A DNA stretch of 64,000 nucleotides from Emcibacter sp. (GCA_021647465.1 JAKIUQ010000005.1:1-64000); one strand, 5' to 3'. Positions 1 to 9,291 are shown, counted from the stretch's first letter. The notes: generated from the sequence alone by a model not told the origin. Numbers and translations: made by a program.

Positions 1-13
1 GTTTACTCAAAAG

Positions 14-45
14 CACAGGGGATGGGGAATTCCCCATCCCCTGTG
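14..45. terminator. 32-bp perfect palindrome, probable terminator hairpin
   Basis: The two 16-base halves are exact reverse complements. As RNA this gives a 14-bp GC-rich stem closed by an AAUU loop. No T-run follows on the + strand. On the - strand the stem is followed by CTTTTGAG, a weak U tract. It probably ends a gene lying left of the window, but a REP-like element cannot be excluded. The stretch from 46 to 219 shows no gene, RNA or clear motif. Confidence 0.5.
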
Positions 46-219
46 AAACAGAAACAGGCAGCATAAATGACAACAGGATACACCTTAACTTCGCTGCCAA
101 ACTGTGCAGACAATCAGGACCACTTCAATAGCATCATGACTGCGAGCCTGTCTAACAAGGCAGGGTCAGCTCTTCCATGTTATTTCAAAGTTTAAGGTAA
201 CTACTTCTTTTTAATATAG

Positions 220-284
220 ATTTATGTGAAATATATCTTATTAACTTTACATACATTCATGTGAAATGTATCTTATTGACGTAA
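220..284. repeat. Imperfect tandem 30-bp repeat upstream of nosR
   Basis: Bases 220-249 and 255-284 match at 25 of 30 positions with a period of 35 bp. The shared core is ATGTGAAAT(A/G)TATCTTATT. In the right copy the end reads TTGAC and becomes the left half of a perfect Fnr-type box. In the left copy the same place reads TTAAC and the box is absent. Confidence 0.6.
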
Positions 285-289
285 GTCAA
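276..289 (+). promoter_or_regulatory. Fnr/Nnr/Dnr-type binding site controlling nosR
   Basis: TTGACGTAAGTCAA is a perfect 14-bp dyad of the TTGAC-N4-GTCAA form bound by Crp/Fnr-family regulators that respond to low oxygen or nitric oxide. If it acts at the usual -41.5 position, transcription would begin near base 324, and TATTCC at 312-317 would be a fair -10 element. It is the only perfect site I found in the window, and it sits directly before the N2O reductase genes, where such control is expected. Confidence 0.75.
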
Positions 290-335
290 TTTAGCCCGGT
301 TAGAGAAATTCTATTCCTTCTTAAACTTTAAGTGA

Positions 336-2537
336 GTGAAATATTGGAGTGCCCAAGCTAGAATGCGGTCTAACGTAACCACCTTTATGATGTTTATTAT
401 ACAAGCATTGTCCATACTTATGGTTACATTATGTTGTTCAGCATTTGCGGCATCGGGCGACCTTGAAAAATATTTATCCAAGGTGCCGGCAAAAACTATT
501 TTCCCCCTTGCGGATGGGTATGGTGCTCTGATTGAGAACGGTCATATTTCACCTGTCTTGAAAGATGGCGAGGTCATCGGCCATGTCTTTTTAAATACGG
601 ATTTTGTCGGTGCCATTGGCTATTCTGGAAAACCGATCATGGTTTTGATTGGCATGGATGGGGATGGGCGAATTTCAGGGGCCCGTCTGGTCGATCATTC
701 CGAACCCATTATCCTTGCTGGTATTCCGGAGCAGAAAATTGTTGATTTTATTGATGGTTATCAGGCTATCGACATATTGAAACTGGCCAGAGAAAAGGGC
801 GGTGAGCCGCCGCCTGTGGATATCGTATCAGGGGCAACGGTGACGATAATGGTTATTGACGACACCATTAAGCGGGCATCGGTGCGGGCCGCGCGACTTT
901 TGGGTCTTGGCGGATTAAGCAGAGAAAATCAAACGGCCAAGGCCGTCAAAATGCTGATCCCCGGCGAGCTTCAGGAATTGGACTGGGAAACTCTTCTGGG
1001 GGATGGCTCGGTTCGCCGTTTGCGTCTGTCAAACGGGATGGTAAATCAGGCCTTTATCAAACAAGGAAACCCGCGGGCGATCGCCCGACCGGAAGATGGT
1101 GCGGATGATGATATATTCATTGATTTATATGTGGCCTCTCTTGCGGTGCCAACCATTGCCAGAAGCCTGCTCGGGAAATGGGAGTATCGCAATTATCAAA
1201 AACGGATCACAGAAGGCCAGCAGGCTTTCATTGTCATGGGAAAGGGGCATTATTCCTTTCGGGGGTCGGGTTATGTGCGTGGGGGCATTTTCGATCGAAT
1301 ACAGGTGGTGCAGGGGGAAGAAGCTTTCCGCTTTAATGACCACGGTTATAAGAATCTTGGTAGGGTTATGGCAGATGGTGCCCCTGATTTCAAAGAAGTG
1401 GCTTTGTTCTATACCCCGCCTGGTGCGATCTTTAATCCGGCGGATGACTGGCAACTGCAATTGCTGGTACAGCGGGCCATTGGCGCTTTGGAGAAGGTGT
1501 TTATCTCTTATGAGCTAAGTTATCAGCTTCCAGATCAATATGTGAAGGTCGAAAAATCTGCCGTGCATATCAGCGCAGAGGCCAAAGAAGCACAGGCGGT
1601 TAACGCTTTATGGAAGCGGATGTGGCAGGCAAAAATAGTAGATATTTCCATTCTGTTGCTGGCGATATTCCTGCTTACGGCTTTATTCTTTGCCCAGAAC
1701 CAACTGGTGAAATATCGGGCCCTTACCGATAGAGTGAGGCTTGGGTTTCTCATATTCACACTGTTTTATATCGGGTTTTATGCGCAGGCGCAGTTATCTG
1801 TGGTTAATATATTGGTCTTTGTGAACGCCCTTTTGTCCGGTTTTCGGTGGGAATTTTTCCTCATGGAACCGATGATCTTCATTCTATGGTGTTCTGTGGC
1901 GGCCTCGTTGCTTTTCTGGGGGCGTGGTGCTTTCTGTGGCTGGCTATGCCCATTTGGCGCCTTACAGGAACTGACCAACAAAATAGCCAGATATTTCAAG
2001 GTGCCTCAGATCACCGTACCCTGGTGGCTGCATGAGCGGCTCTGGCCATTGAAATATATGATCTTCCTCGGGCTGTTGGGGATCTCCGTATATTCCCTGA
2101 GCTTGGCGGAACATCTGGCAGAGGTGGAGCCTTTTAAAACGGCCATTGTTTTAAAATTCATGCGCAGTTGGCCCTACCTGTTATTTGTTGCGGTTTTAAT
2201 CGGAGCCGGGCTTTTTATCGAGCGTTTTTACTGCCGGTATCTGTGTCCGCTTGGGGCGGCTCTGGCTATTCCGGGCAAGCTGGCCATGTTTAACTGGCTC
2301 AAGCGATATCGCAACTGCGGCGATCCCTGCCATATCTGCGCGCAGGATTGTATGGTTCAGGCCATTGACCCCAAGGGCAATATTAATCCCAATGAGTGCC
2401 TGCATTGCATGGGATGTCAGGAGACTTATTTTGACGAAAAAGTCTGTCCGGTGATGATTTACAAGCTCACCAAGGTCAGGAAAGAAGGGTTACATAAGTC
2501 GCGTAAATTAAATCAGACACGCAAAATAGAAGATTAG
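336..2537 (+). CDS. nosR: NosR, regulatory and electron-transfer protein of N2O reduction
   Basis: NosR is a membrane flavo-iron-sulfur protein needed for nosZ expression and for passing electrons to nitrous oxide reductase in the periplasm. The N-terminal hydrophobic segment leads to a periplasmic FMN-binding domain with SGATVT at residues 165-170, the covalent flavin threonine motif. Several membrane helices follow (about 430-660), carrying two CxxxCP motifs (CGWLCP and CRYLCP). The C-terminus has two ferredoxin-like clusters (CGDPCHIC and CLHCMGC). Length (733 residues) fits the family. The GTG start at 336 has no clear ribosome site. ATG at 363 is an alternative with GGAG 14 bases upstream. 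First gene of the nos operon. Confidence 0.95.
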   Translation: MKYWSAQARMRSNVTTFMMFIIQALSILMVTLCCSAFAASGDLEKYLSKVPAKTIFPLADGYGALIENGHISPVLKDGEVIGHVFLNTDFVGAIGYSGKPIMVLIGMDGDGRISGARLVDHSEPIILAGIPEQKIVDFIDGYQAIDILKLAREKGGEPPPVDIVSGATVTIMVIDDTIKRASVRAARLLGLGGLSRENQTAKAVKMLIPGELQELDWETLLGDGSVRRLRLSNGMVNQAFIKQGNPRAIARPEDGADDDIFIDLYVASLAVPTIARSLLGKWEYRNYQKRITEGQQAFIVMGKGHYSFRGSGYVRGGIFDRIQVVQGEEAFRFNDHGYKNLGRVMADGAPDFKEVALFYTPPGAIFNPADDWQLQLLVQRAIGALEKVFISYELSYQLPDQYVKVEKSAVHISAEAKEAQAVNALWKRMWQAKIVDISILLLAIFLLTALFFAQNQLVKYRALTDRVRLGFLIFTLFYIGFYAQAQLSVVNILVFVNALLSGFRWEFFLMEPMIFILWCSVAASLLFWGRGAFCGWLCPFGALQELTNKIARYFKVPQITVPWWLHERLWPLKYMIFLGLLGISVYSLSLAEHLAEVEPFKTAIVLKFMRSWPYLLFVAVLIGAGLFIERFYCRYLCPLGAALAIPGKLAMFNWLKRYRNCGDPCHICAQDCMVQAIDPKGNINPNECLHCMGCQETYFDEKVCPVMIYKLTKVRKEGLHKSRKLNQTRKIED

Positions 2538-2671
2538 AGAATTAGGCGCGGTCATATTTGACTGAACCAAAGTTAAAGGAATGGGATCCGGCCTTCATTC
2601 AACGGGATCTAATAATGAAAGAAGACCTGAAACCTGAGTTTTAGGACAAGCTTTAAAAACAGGAGAGAATT

Positions 2672-4564
2672 ATGACTGAAGAAACTAAAAAAACTGAGTT
2701 TTCCAGACGCTCCGTGCTTGGCGGATCAGCATTGGCTGCCGGAATCGGTATGATGGCTGTAGGCAGTACATTGATGCCACAAACCGTCCATGCCAAGGGT
2801 AAAAATGAAGTGGCTCCCGGTGATCTGGATGATTATTATGGATTTTGGAGCGGTGGCCAGTCCGGTGAAGTCCGCATATTGGGTTTGCCGTCCATGCGTG
2901 AACTGATGCGCATACCAGTCTTTAACCGCTGTAGTGCCACGGGCTGGGGACAGACCAACGAAAGCATTAAAATACTGACAGAACATATGCTGCCTAAAGA
3001 AAAAAAATATTGGGCTGATAAAGGTGGCTTCCCCCTGAATGGTGATACCCATCACCCCCATATGTCCTTCACGGACGGCAGCTATGATGGTCGCTATGTC
3101 TTTATTAATGACAAGGCGAATACCCGGGTGGCTCGTATCCGTTGTGATATTATGAAAGTGGACAAGATTATTTCCATTCCCAATGCGGCGTCTATTCACG
3201 GACTTCGTCCGCAAAAATTCCCGCGCACCGACTATATTTTTGCCAATGGTGAACATCGGGTGCCTCTGCCCAATGATGGCTCCGTTCTGGATGACCCCAG
3301 CAAATATCATGCGGTATTCTCCGCCATTGATGCCGATGAAATGAAAGTTGCCTGGCAGGTGATTGTGGATGGGAACCTTGATAATGTGGATGCGGATTAT
3401 CAGGGAAAATATGCCATCGCCAGTTGCTACAACTCGGAAGAGGGCGTCACCCTTGCCGAGATGACATCCAGCGAACAGGATTGGGCGGTTATTTTTGATA
3501 TCAAAGCTATTGAAGCGGGTGTTAAAGCCGGCGATTTCAAGATCTATGATGGTGACGTGCCGGTATTGGATGGCCGCAAGGGATCCAGATATACCCGCTA
3601 TATTCCCATCTCCAACAGCCCTCATGGTGTGAATGCGACACCGGACGGTAAATATATGATGATCAATGGCAAGCTGTCACCGACTGTTTCTGTGATTGAA
3701 ATGAGCCGGATACCTGACCTCTTTAAAGACAAAATCAAGCCCCGCGATGCCATTGTTGCCGAACCTGAACTGGGTCTTGGCCCCCTTCATACGGCCTTTG
3801 ACAATCGGGGCAATGCCTATACGACTTTGTTTCTGGACAGTCAGATCTGTAAATGGAGTATTGATAAAGCCATACAGAAATATCAGGGCAAGGATGTTGA
3901 ACCAATACTTGATAAGATTGATGTTCAATATCAACCCGGTCATAACCATACATCAATGGGTGAAACCAAGGACGCAGACGGTGAATGGCTGATATCTCTT
4001 AATAAATTCTCCAAGGACCGCTATATCAATGTAGGGCCATTGAAACCGGAAAGCGAGCAGCTGATTGATATTTCAGGGAGTAAGATGAAGGTGGTGCATG
4101 ACGGGCCAACTTTTGCGGAACCCCATGATTGTATAATCGTGCATCGCTCACTGGTTAACCCGAAAAATTCTTATGGCCATGATGATCCTTTATTTGCTGA
4201 TCTGACAGCGCAGGCCATAAAAGATGGCTTTGAAAGTCTTGACGAAGCTGACGGCATTATCCGTGACGGCAATAAAGTTCGGGTATATATGTATTCAATG
4301 GCCCCGACCTTCTCCATGGAGAAATTCACGGTCAAACAGGGTGATGAGGTCACCGTCATCGTCACCAATATCGATGATGTGGATGACCTTACCCATGGGT
4401 TCTGCCTGTCCAATTACGGCGTGGCCATGGAGGTGCCCCCATTGGGTAGTGCCAGTGTGACCTTTATGGCAGATGACCCGGGGGTTCATTGGTTCTATTG
4501 TCAGTGGTTCTGTCATGCGCTTCATATGGAGATGCGTGGCCGGATGTTGGTTGAGCCAAAATAA
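2672..4564 (+). CDS. nosZ: Nitrous oxide reductase NosZ (Tat-exported, clade I type)
   Basis: Reduces N2O to N2 in the periplasm, the last step of denitrification. The N-terminus has a twin-arginine signal (SRRSVLGG, from residue 11) and a hydrophobic stretch ending near VHAKG. A seven-bladed propeller follows with Cu-Z histidines in HHPH (127-130), NSPHG, HTAFD, GHNH and EPHD contexts. The C-terminal cupredoxin domain carries the complete Cu-A motif: C610, C614, H618 and M621. At 630 residues it has normal length. The Tat signal and the nosR partner mark it as the classical clade. A good ribosome site (AGGAGAG) precedes the ATG. The 134 bases after nosR contain no confident gene. Confidence 0.98.
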   Translation: MTEETKKTEFSRRSVLGGSALAAGIGMMAVGSTLMPQTVHAKGKNEVAPGDLDDYYGFWSGGQSGEVRILGLPSMRELMRIPVFNRCSATGWGQTNESIKILTEHMLPKEKKYWADKGGFPLNGDTHHPHMSFTDGSYDGRYVFINDKANTRVARIRCDIMKVDKIISIPNAASIHGLRPQKFPRTDYIFANGEHRVPLPNDGSVLDDPSKYHAVFSAIDADEMKVAWQVIVDGNLDNVDADYQGKYAIASCYNSEEGVTLAEMTSSEQDWAVIFDIKAIEAGVKAGDFKIYDGDVPVLDGRKGSRYTRYIPISNSPHGVNATPDGKYMMINGKLSPTVSVIEMSRIPDLFKDKIKPRDAIVAEPELGLGPLHTAFDNRGNAYTTLFLDSQICKWSIDKAIQKYQGKDVEPILDKIDVQYQPGHNHTSMGETKDADGEWLISLNKFSKDRYINVGPLKPESEQLIDISGSKMKVVHDGPTFAEPHDCIIVHRSLVNPKNSYGHDDPLFADLTAQAIKDGFESLDEADGIIRDGNKVRVYMYSMAPTFSMEKFTVKQGDEVTVIVTNIDDVDDLTHGFCLSNYGVAMEVPPLGSASVTFMADDPGVHWFYCQWFCHALHMEMRGRMLVEPK

Positions 4565-4575
4565 GGCCTGACTGA

Positions 4576-5847
4576 ATGTGGTTTAGGCTTAATCATAAAT
4601 TTAAGGCTGTGGCGGGGATTATCCTCGCCACATTGCTTTTCCTGTGTAATGGTCTTGGGGCGATTGCAAAGGATATTCAGATCACAGAAAACCTTCAGTC
4701 TGCTGTTGATGGAGCAGATTCCGGAGACAGGATTTTTCTATCTGCGGGAACCTATGCCGGGCCACTTTTGATCTTAAAACCAGTTGAAATAATTGGTGGA
4801 CGCGGGGTGGTTATTAAAGGCCGGGGACTGGGCAATGTAATCACGGTAAAATCTTCCGGTGTCAGCTTGTCAGGATTGACGGTCACGGGATCGGGGCTTC
4901 TGCTGGAAACACAGGATTCAGGTATATTTTTATCCAGGGAAGCTACCGGAGCGATTGTTGAAGGTAATATGATAGCGGATAATCTGATCGGGGTTTATAT
5001 CTGGGGCGCAAAGGATGCTATTGTACGTAATAATATCATTCGGGGTCGTCAGGATATGCGGGTTAATGAACGTGGCAACGGGGTTCAGATATGGAATGCA
5101 CCCGGCGCGATTGTTGAAGGCAACGATATTCAATTTGGCCGCGACGGTATTTTTGTCAACACCAGTAAGGAAAATATTTTCCGAAATAATAATATCCATA
5201 ATGTGCGTTTTGCGGTTCATTATATGTATACCAACAAAAGCAAGGTGATAAATAATATCTCCACTGGTAATGACATTGGGTTTGCCATCATGTTCTCAAC
5301 TCATGTGGAAATAACCGGCAACAGGTCCATAAATGACCGCAAGAGAGGTATATTATTCAACTATGCCAACCGGGTGAAACTGTTGGACAATCACGTTACC
5401 GGTGGGCCGAAAAAATGTATTTTCATTTATAATTCCAACCGGAATATAATTCGTGATAATCTATTGGCGGGCTGTGATATTGGTGTAGAATTTACCGCCG
5501 GATCAGAAAAAAATGACATTTCCGGCAATGCTTTTGTCGGCAACAGAATGCAGGTCAAATATGTAGGGACGCGCTGGCTTGAATGGTCTTTAGAAGGGCG
5601 CGGAAACTATTGGAGCGATAACACAGCTTTTGACATGGACGGTGATGGTATTGCCGATAACATTTATCGGCCAAACGATATGACGGATCAGCTTTTATGG
5701 CGCTATCCATCAGCAAAATTATTAATGAACAGTCCCGCGGTTTTATTGTTAAAATGGGCGCAGTCGGCCTTTCCCGCCTTGCACCCCGGCGGCGTGGTTG
5801 ACAGTGCGCCACTGATGAAAATACCGCAAAAGATGAGAGCTGATTAA
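4576..5847 (+). CDS. nosD: NosD, periplasmic copper-site maturation protein
   Basis: NosD is a periplasmic right-handed beta-helix protein that works with the NosFY transporter in building the Cu-Z centre of NosZ. The first 32 residues form a Sec signal peptide with a hydrophobic core ending near AIAKD. The rest shows repeated short strands with asparagine and isoleucine ladders (patterns such as IVEGN, IVRNN, IFRNN), typical of parallel beta-helix CASH repeats. The length of 423 residues is usual for the family. It starts 11 bases after nosZ and its stop codon overlaps the nosF start by one base. Confidence 0.93.
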   Translation: MWFRLNHKFKAVAGIILATLLFLCNGLGAIAKDIQITENLQSAVDGADSGDRIFLSAGTYAGPLLILKPVEIIGGRGVVIKGRGLGNVITVKSSGVSLSGLTVTGSGLLLETQDSGIFLSREATGAIVEGNMIADNLIGVYIWGAKDAIVRNNIIRGRQDMRVNERGNGVQIWNAPGAIVEGNDIQFGRDGIFVNTSKENIFRNNNIHNVRFAVHYMYTNKSKVINNISTGNDIGFAIMFSTHVEITGNRSINDRKRGILFNYANRVKLLDNHVTGGPKKCIFIYNSNRNIIRDNLLAGCDIGVEFTAGSEKNDISGNAFVGNRMQVKYVGTRWLEWSLEGRGNYWSDNTAFDMDGDGIADNIYRPNDMTDQLLWRYPSAKLLMNSPAVLLLKWAQSAFPALHPGGVVDSAPLMKIPQKMRAD

Positions 5848-6758
5848 TGAATAACATAGAGTTGACATCACTCTCAAAATTCTATGGCAAAACCGAAGCG
5901 CTGGCTGCCATTGACCTTGCCATAGCGCCGGGCGACTGCCTTGCCCTTGTGGGTCATAACGGAGCCGGAAAAAGTACGCTGATCAAGATGGTTCTTGGAT
6001 TGATCAGACCCACGTCAGGCCGGGCGGTGGTTATGGGGCATGACCCAATGTCAGCGCCGTTTAACAGGATAAGAAAAAAAATTGGTTTTCTGCCGGAGCA
6101 GGTGTTATTTCAAAATAATTTGACAGGCTGGGAAACGCTGACGTTTTACGCGCGCCTCAAGGGGGCATCATTGAAGGATTTGGAGGGTTTATTTCACCGT
6201 GTAGATCTTTATGAGGCTATGAATAATCGTATTTCCACCTATTCCAAAGGTATGCGCCAAAGATTGGGCCTGGCTCAGGCACTGATAGGCTCACCTGAGC
6301 TTTTGATATTGGATGAACCCACATCGGGACTTGATCCAGCCTCCCGCCAGAATGTTTACAATATCATCAATGATATGAAGCGCAACGGGGCGACCATATT
6401 GATCTCATCCCATGCCCTGACCGAACTGGATGACCGTATTGACCGGGTGGCTGTATTGAACCGGGGAAAGATCGTGGGTTTGGGGTCTGTTGCGGAGTTA
6501 CGCCGTGAAATAAACATTTCTTCAGAAATCATAATTCATGCCCCGAATGATACCATGGAAATTTTGTCAGAGCATTTTGAGGGTAAGTTTTTTGTTAATG
6601 GGGCGGCACGGATTTCCTGCCCCGCGAATGAAAAAATATCCTTTCTCAGAGAATTGATAGGTTTGGATATTCCCCTTTCTGATATTGAAGTGAATGACCC
6701 AAGTCTTGAGGAGATCTTTCTTGAGCTTGCCCGAAAGAGGGAGCCGGAAGATGAATAG
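5847..6758 (+). CDS. nosF: NosF, ABC transporter ATPase for NosZ maturation
   Basis: Cytoplasmic ATPase subunit that pairs with NosY. It has a Walker A motif GHNGAGKST (about residues 36-44), a signature region YSKGMRQRLGLAQAL, Walker B LLILDEPTSGLDP and a switch histidine in SSHALTE. The last 80 residues form the C-terminal extension seen in NosF proteins. The transporter is thought to supply a sulfur species for the copper-sulfide cluster, which is family knowledge and not visible here. Overlaps nosD by one base and nosY by eight, so translation is probably coupled. Confidence 0.95.
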   Translation: MNNIELTSLSKFYGKTEALAAIDLAIAPGDCLALVGHNGAGKSTLIKMVLGLIRPTSGRAVVMGHDPMSAPFNRIRKKIGFLPEQVLFQNNLTGWETLTFYARLKGASLKDLEGLFHRVDLYEAMNNRISTYSKGMRQRLGLAQALIGSPELLILDEPTSGLDPASRQNVYNIINDMKRNGATILISSHALTELDDRIDRVAVLNRGKIVGLGSVAELRREINISSEIIIHAPNDTMEILSEHFEGKFFVNGAARISCPANEKISFLRELIGLDIPLSDIEVNDPSLEEIFLELARKREPEDE

Positions 6759-7584
6759 AATCTGGACCCTTGTCATCAAGGAAAGCCGCGACGGCTACCG
6801 AAACCGCTGGGTGGTTATGCTGACGCTGGTGATGACGCTTCTTGCCCTGACCTTAAGTCTGTTAGGCAGCACGCCTACGGGCACGACAAGCATCAGCCCT
6901 CTGGCCGTAACGGTGGTTAGCCTGTCATCTTTAAGCATATTTTTTATACCGTTAATCGCTCTGCTGCTTGCTTATGACAGCGTGGTCGGCGAAGCGGAAA
7001 GAGGTACATTGATCCTGTTGCTAACCTATCCGGTAAGCCGGACAGAGGTGATTTTGGGTAAATTTATAGCTCACCTTTTTTTACTGACCATCGCCATCGT
7101 GATCGGTTATGGGATAGCGGGACTGACCATTTCTTTTGCAGGAGAATATGGTTTTGCAGATCAGGAATGGGAAAGCTTTCTTCGGCTTTTGCTGTCATCT
7201 GTCCTGCTTGGGGCCGTATTTTTAAGTATTGGTTATATGATCAGCGTCGCGGTCAAAGAACGCACAACCGCCGCCGCCGTCGCCATCGGTATATGGCTGT
7301 TATTTGTGCTGTTGTATGATATGGGCCTTCTGGCTTTGTTGGCTGCTGGAAGTGATGGTGGCATTAATGGCGAACTGGTGAAATGGCTGATGTTGATCAA
7401 CCCTACCGATAGTTACCGCATGTTTAACCTGACCTCCAGCAGTGATACGGCTCTCTTGTCCGGCATGGCGGGCTTAAGTTCAGAGCATCGCGTTTCGGAC
7501 ATGAGCCTGATCCTGATAATGTTGTCTTGGACCATCGCCCCGCTTGTTGCGGCAATAGCCATATTTAAACGGAGGCAATTATGA
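6751..7584 (+). CDS. nosY: NosY, ABC transporter membrane subunit
   Basis: Permease partner of NosF, 277 residues with six predicted membrane helices, beginning with a short cytoplasmic segment (IKESRDGYRNRW) typical of NosY and ABC-2 permeases. I chose ATG 6751, which overlaps the end of nosF by eight bases and gives the normal family length. An upstream in-frame start at 6694 would lie wholly inside nosF and add an unrelated polar leader. The stop overlaps the nosL start in an ATGA arrangement. Confidence 0.93.
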   Translation: MNRIWTLVIKESRDGYRNRWVVMLTLVMTLLALTLSLLGSTPTGTTSISPLAVTVVSLSSLSIFFIPLIALLLAYDSVVGEAERGTLILLLTYPVSRTEVILGKFIAHLFLLTIAIVIGYGIAGLTISFAGEYGFADQEWESFLRLLLSSVLLGAVFLSIGYMISVAVKERTTAAAVAIGIWLLFVLLYDMGLLALLAAGSDGGINGELVKWLMLINPTDSYRMFNLTSSSDTALLSGMAGLSSEHRVSDMSLILIMLSWTIAPLVAAIAIFKRRQL

Positions 7585-8090
7585 GGTTCCTGACTTGCTT
7601 GTTGGTCGTTATTCTAGCGGCCTGTTCGGAAAAGGTTGATATCCCGGGCCCTCTGCCGCTAACCCGTGATGCTGTTGGGAATTATTGCAATATGATTGTC
7701 ATTGATCATCCGGGGCCAAAAATACAGATCTTTGAAAAGGGCGTTTCCCATGCCCTCTGGTTCACCTCGGTGCGGGATGGTCTGGCCTATAATATTCTGC
7801 CCGGAGAGGCACAAAATATTCTGGCCATATATGTTCATGATATGGGACAGGCCACAAGCTGGGACAGGCCAGAGAATGACGGTATCTGGATCAAAGCGGA
7901 AGAAGCTCTTTATGTCATAGGCAGCCGTAAGCGCGGCGGTATGGGGGCCAAGGAAACCATACCTTTCCGCGATCGCGCCAAGGCCGATCAATTTATTCTT
8001 GAATATGGGGGGCAATTGGTGGCTTATGATGATATTCCATCGGCCTATATTCTTGGGGATACGGGAGAGCATGATGATGCAGACTATTAA
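7581..8090 (+). CDS. nosL: NosL, copper-binding outer-membrane lipoprotein
   Basis: NosL binds Cu(I) and delivers copper for NosZ assembly. The first 15 residues are a lipoprotein signal with lipobox LAAC, so the mature protein would be lipid-anchored at Cys15. The NosL copper motif is present as CNMIVIDHPGPKIQI, followed by conserved aromatic positions. The length of 169 residues is normal. Translation is coupled to nosY (ATGA overlap), and nosX begins inside its final codons. Confidence 0.93.
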   Translation: MRFLTCLLVVILAACSEKVDIPGPLPLTRDAVGNYCNMIVIDHPGPKIQIFEKGVSHALWFTSVRDGLAYNILPGEAQNILAIYVHDMGQATSWDRPENDGIWIKAEEALYVIGSRKRGGMGAKETIPFRDRAKADQFILEYGGQLVAYDDIPSAYILGDTGEHDDADY

Positions 8091-9096
8091 CAGAAGACGA
8101 TTTATCTCAATCAGTGCGGCGGTTGTTGGTATGGGCATCTGTGGCCCTGCCAGTGGTATGGTAAATGGCAAGCCCCGGATGGTTCGTTGGCAGGGTGCGG
8201 CCCTCGGAGCAAGGGCGCAGATCACGCTTGGCACCGATAACCCGGCTCAGGCCAAAAATCTTTTCGCTCAATGCCAAAGCGAGATTAACCGGTTGGAAAA
8301 TATCTTCAGCCTTTACCGTGACAATTCCGCCATAAATCGCCTGAATAGGCAGGGCTATCTGGATAATCCTGATGCGGCGTTTCTGGATTTGATGTCCCGA
8401 TGCCTATCCTGTTATCAGGTGACGGACGGGGCTTTTGATATTACCATACAGCCGTTATGGAAACTTTATGCCGATCATTTTTCACAGCCTGCCTTTGATC
8501 CCGCCGGGCCGCCTCAAGCTGCGCTCAATAAGACTTTGAAGCTCGTGGGCTCAGATAAAATAACCCTTGATGGGCGGCGCATATCATTTGGCAAGCCCGG
8601 CATGGGGGTCTCCCTCAATGGTGTGGCACAAGGTTATATAACCGACCGGGTGGTAAAAATTCTAAAACGCGCAGGCCTGACAAATATTCTGGTTAATATG
8701 GGCGAAACTTTTGCTATGGGTCAACATGGGGACGGACGGCCCTGGATGGCGGGCATATCCTCCCCTCTTGCGGGTCACAATATTCTTCTCAAACTACCAT
8801 TGGATCATCAGGCTCTTGCCACTTCTGGCGGATACGGCAGTCCTTTTTCGGAACAGAGTAAACTGCACCATCTTCTTGATCCGGCAACGGGCCGTAGCGC
8901 GGATCACCATGGCGCGGTATCGGTGGTGGCAAAGGATGCGACAACGGCGGATATGCTGTCCACGGCCTTTTATGTGATGCCTTTTGATAAGGTTTCGGCA
9001 TTATGGGCGCATTATCCGAATCTGAAACGGGCCATATTTGTTGATCAGGCCGGGGAAATGACCGAATTTCCGCAGAAAGCCAGTGAAATTTCCTAA
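8077..9096 (+). CDS. nosX: NosX, periplasmic FAD:protein FMN transferase (ApbE family)
   Basis: ApbE-type enzyme that attaches FMN to a threonine, here presumably to the SGATVT site of NosR. The N-terminus carries a twin-arginine signal (NRRRFIS). Family motifs follow in order: DITIQPLWKLY, GVAQGYITDRV, ILVNMGETFA, TSGGYGSPF with HHLLDPATG, and DATTADMLSTAF. Three consecutive ATG codons lie at 8071, 8074 and 8077. GGGAGAG at 8063-8069 best fits the last, giving 339 residues. It overlaps nosL by 14 bases and closes the nos operon. No strong hairpin terminator follows. Confidence 0.92.
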   Translation: MQTINRRRFISISAAVVGMGICGPASGMVNGKPRMVRWQGAALGARAQITLGTDNPAQAKNLFAQCQSEINRLENIFSLYRDNSAINRLNRQGYLDNPDAAFLDLMSRCLSCYQVTDGAFDITIQPLWKLYADHFSQPAFDPAGPPQAALNKTLKLVGSDKITLDGRRISFGKPGMGVSLNGVAQGYITDRVVKILKRAGLTNILVNMGETFAMGQHGDGRPWMAGISSPLAGHNILLKLPLDHQALATSGGYGSPFSEQSKLHHLLDPATGRSADHHGAVSVVAKDATTADMLSTAFYVMPFDKVSALWAHYPNLKRAIFVDQAGEMTEFPQKASEIS

Positions 9097-9201
9097 AATT
9101 TTTTCGCTTTAGATAAAATTATTTCAGTCCCCGGAAAGATTTTTAAATTCTTGATAAATAGGGGGGATGATGCTCTCGCCGGGTGTTTAAGGGCTGGTCA
9201 A

Positions 9202-9291
9202 TGGAGGAGAGGAAGGGATTCGAACCCTCGATAACATCGCTGCCATACACGCTTTCCAAGCGTGCGCCTTAAACCACTCGGCCACCTCTCC
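9202..9291 (-). tRNA. tRNA-Ser (anticodon GGA)
   Basis: Class II tRNA on the minus strand. The acceptor stem GGAGAGG pairs with CCTCTCC, the D region reads TGGCCGAGTGG, and the anticodon loop TTGGAAA gives GGA (plus-strand 9255-9257). The long variable arm pairs ATGGCA with TGTTAT around a GCGA loop, and the T arm contains GGGTTCGAATCCC. The CCA tail is encoded at 9202-9204. The discriminator base is U (9205), whereas bacterial serine tRNAs almost always have G. Confidence 0.95.

Noticed and set aside
2558..2571. Fnr-like sequence TTGACTGAACCAAA upstream of nosZ
   Set aside because: Only the left half fits. The right half has two of five matching bases, so a second Fnr site cannot be claimed.
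2558..2644. 28-residue frame starting at TTG between nosR and nosZ
   Set aside because: No ribosome site before the TTG, and the region is a normal leader for nosZ. Nothing I know occupies this gap.
2726..3625. 299-codon frame antisense to nosZ
   Set aside because: It is the mirror of a highly conserved gene in a biased codon context, has no start signal and no known family.
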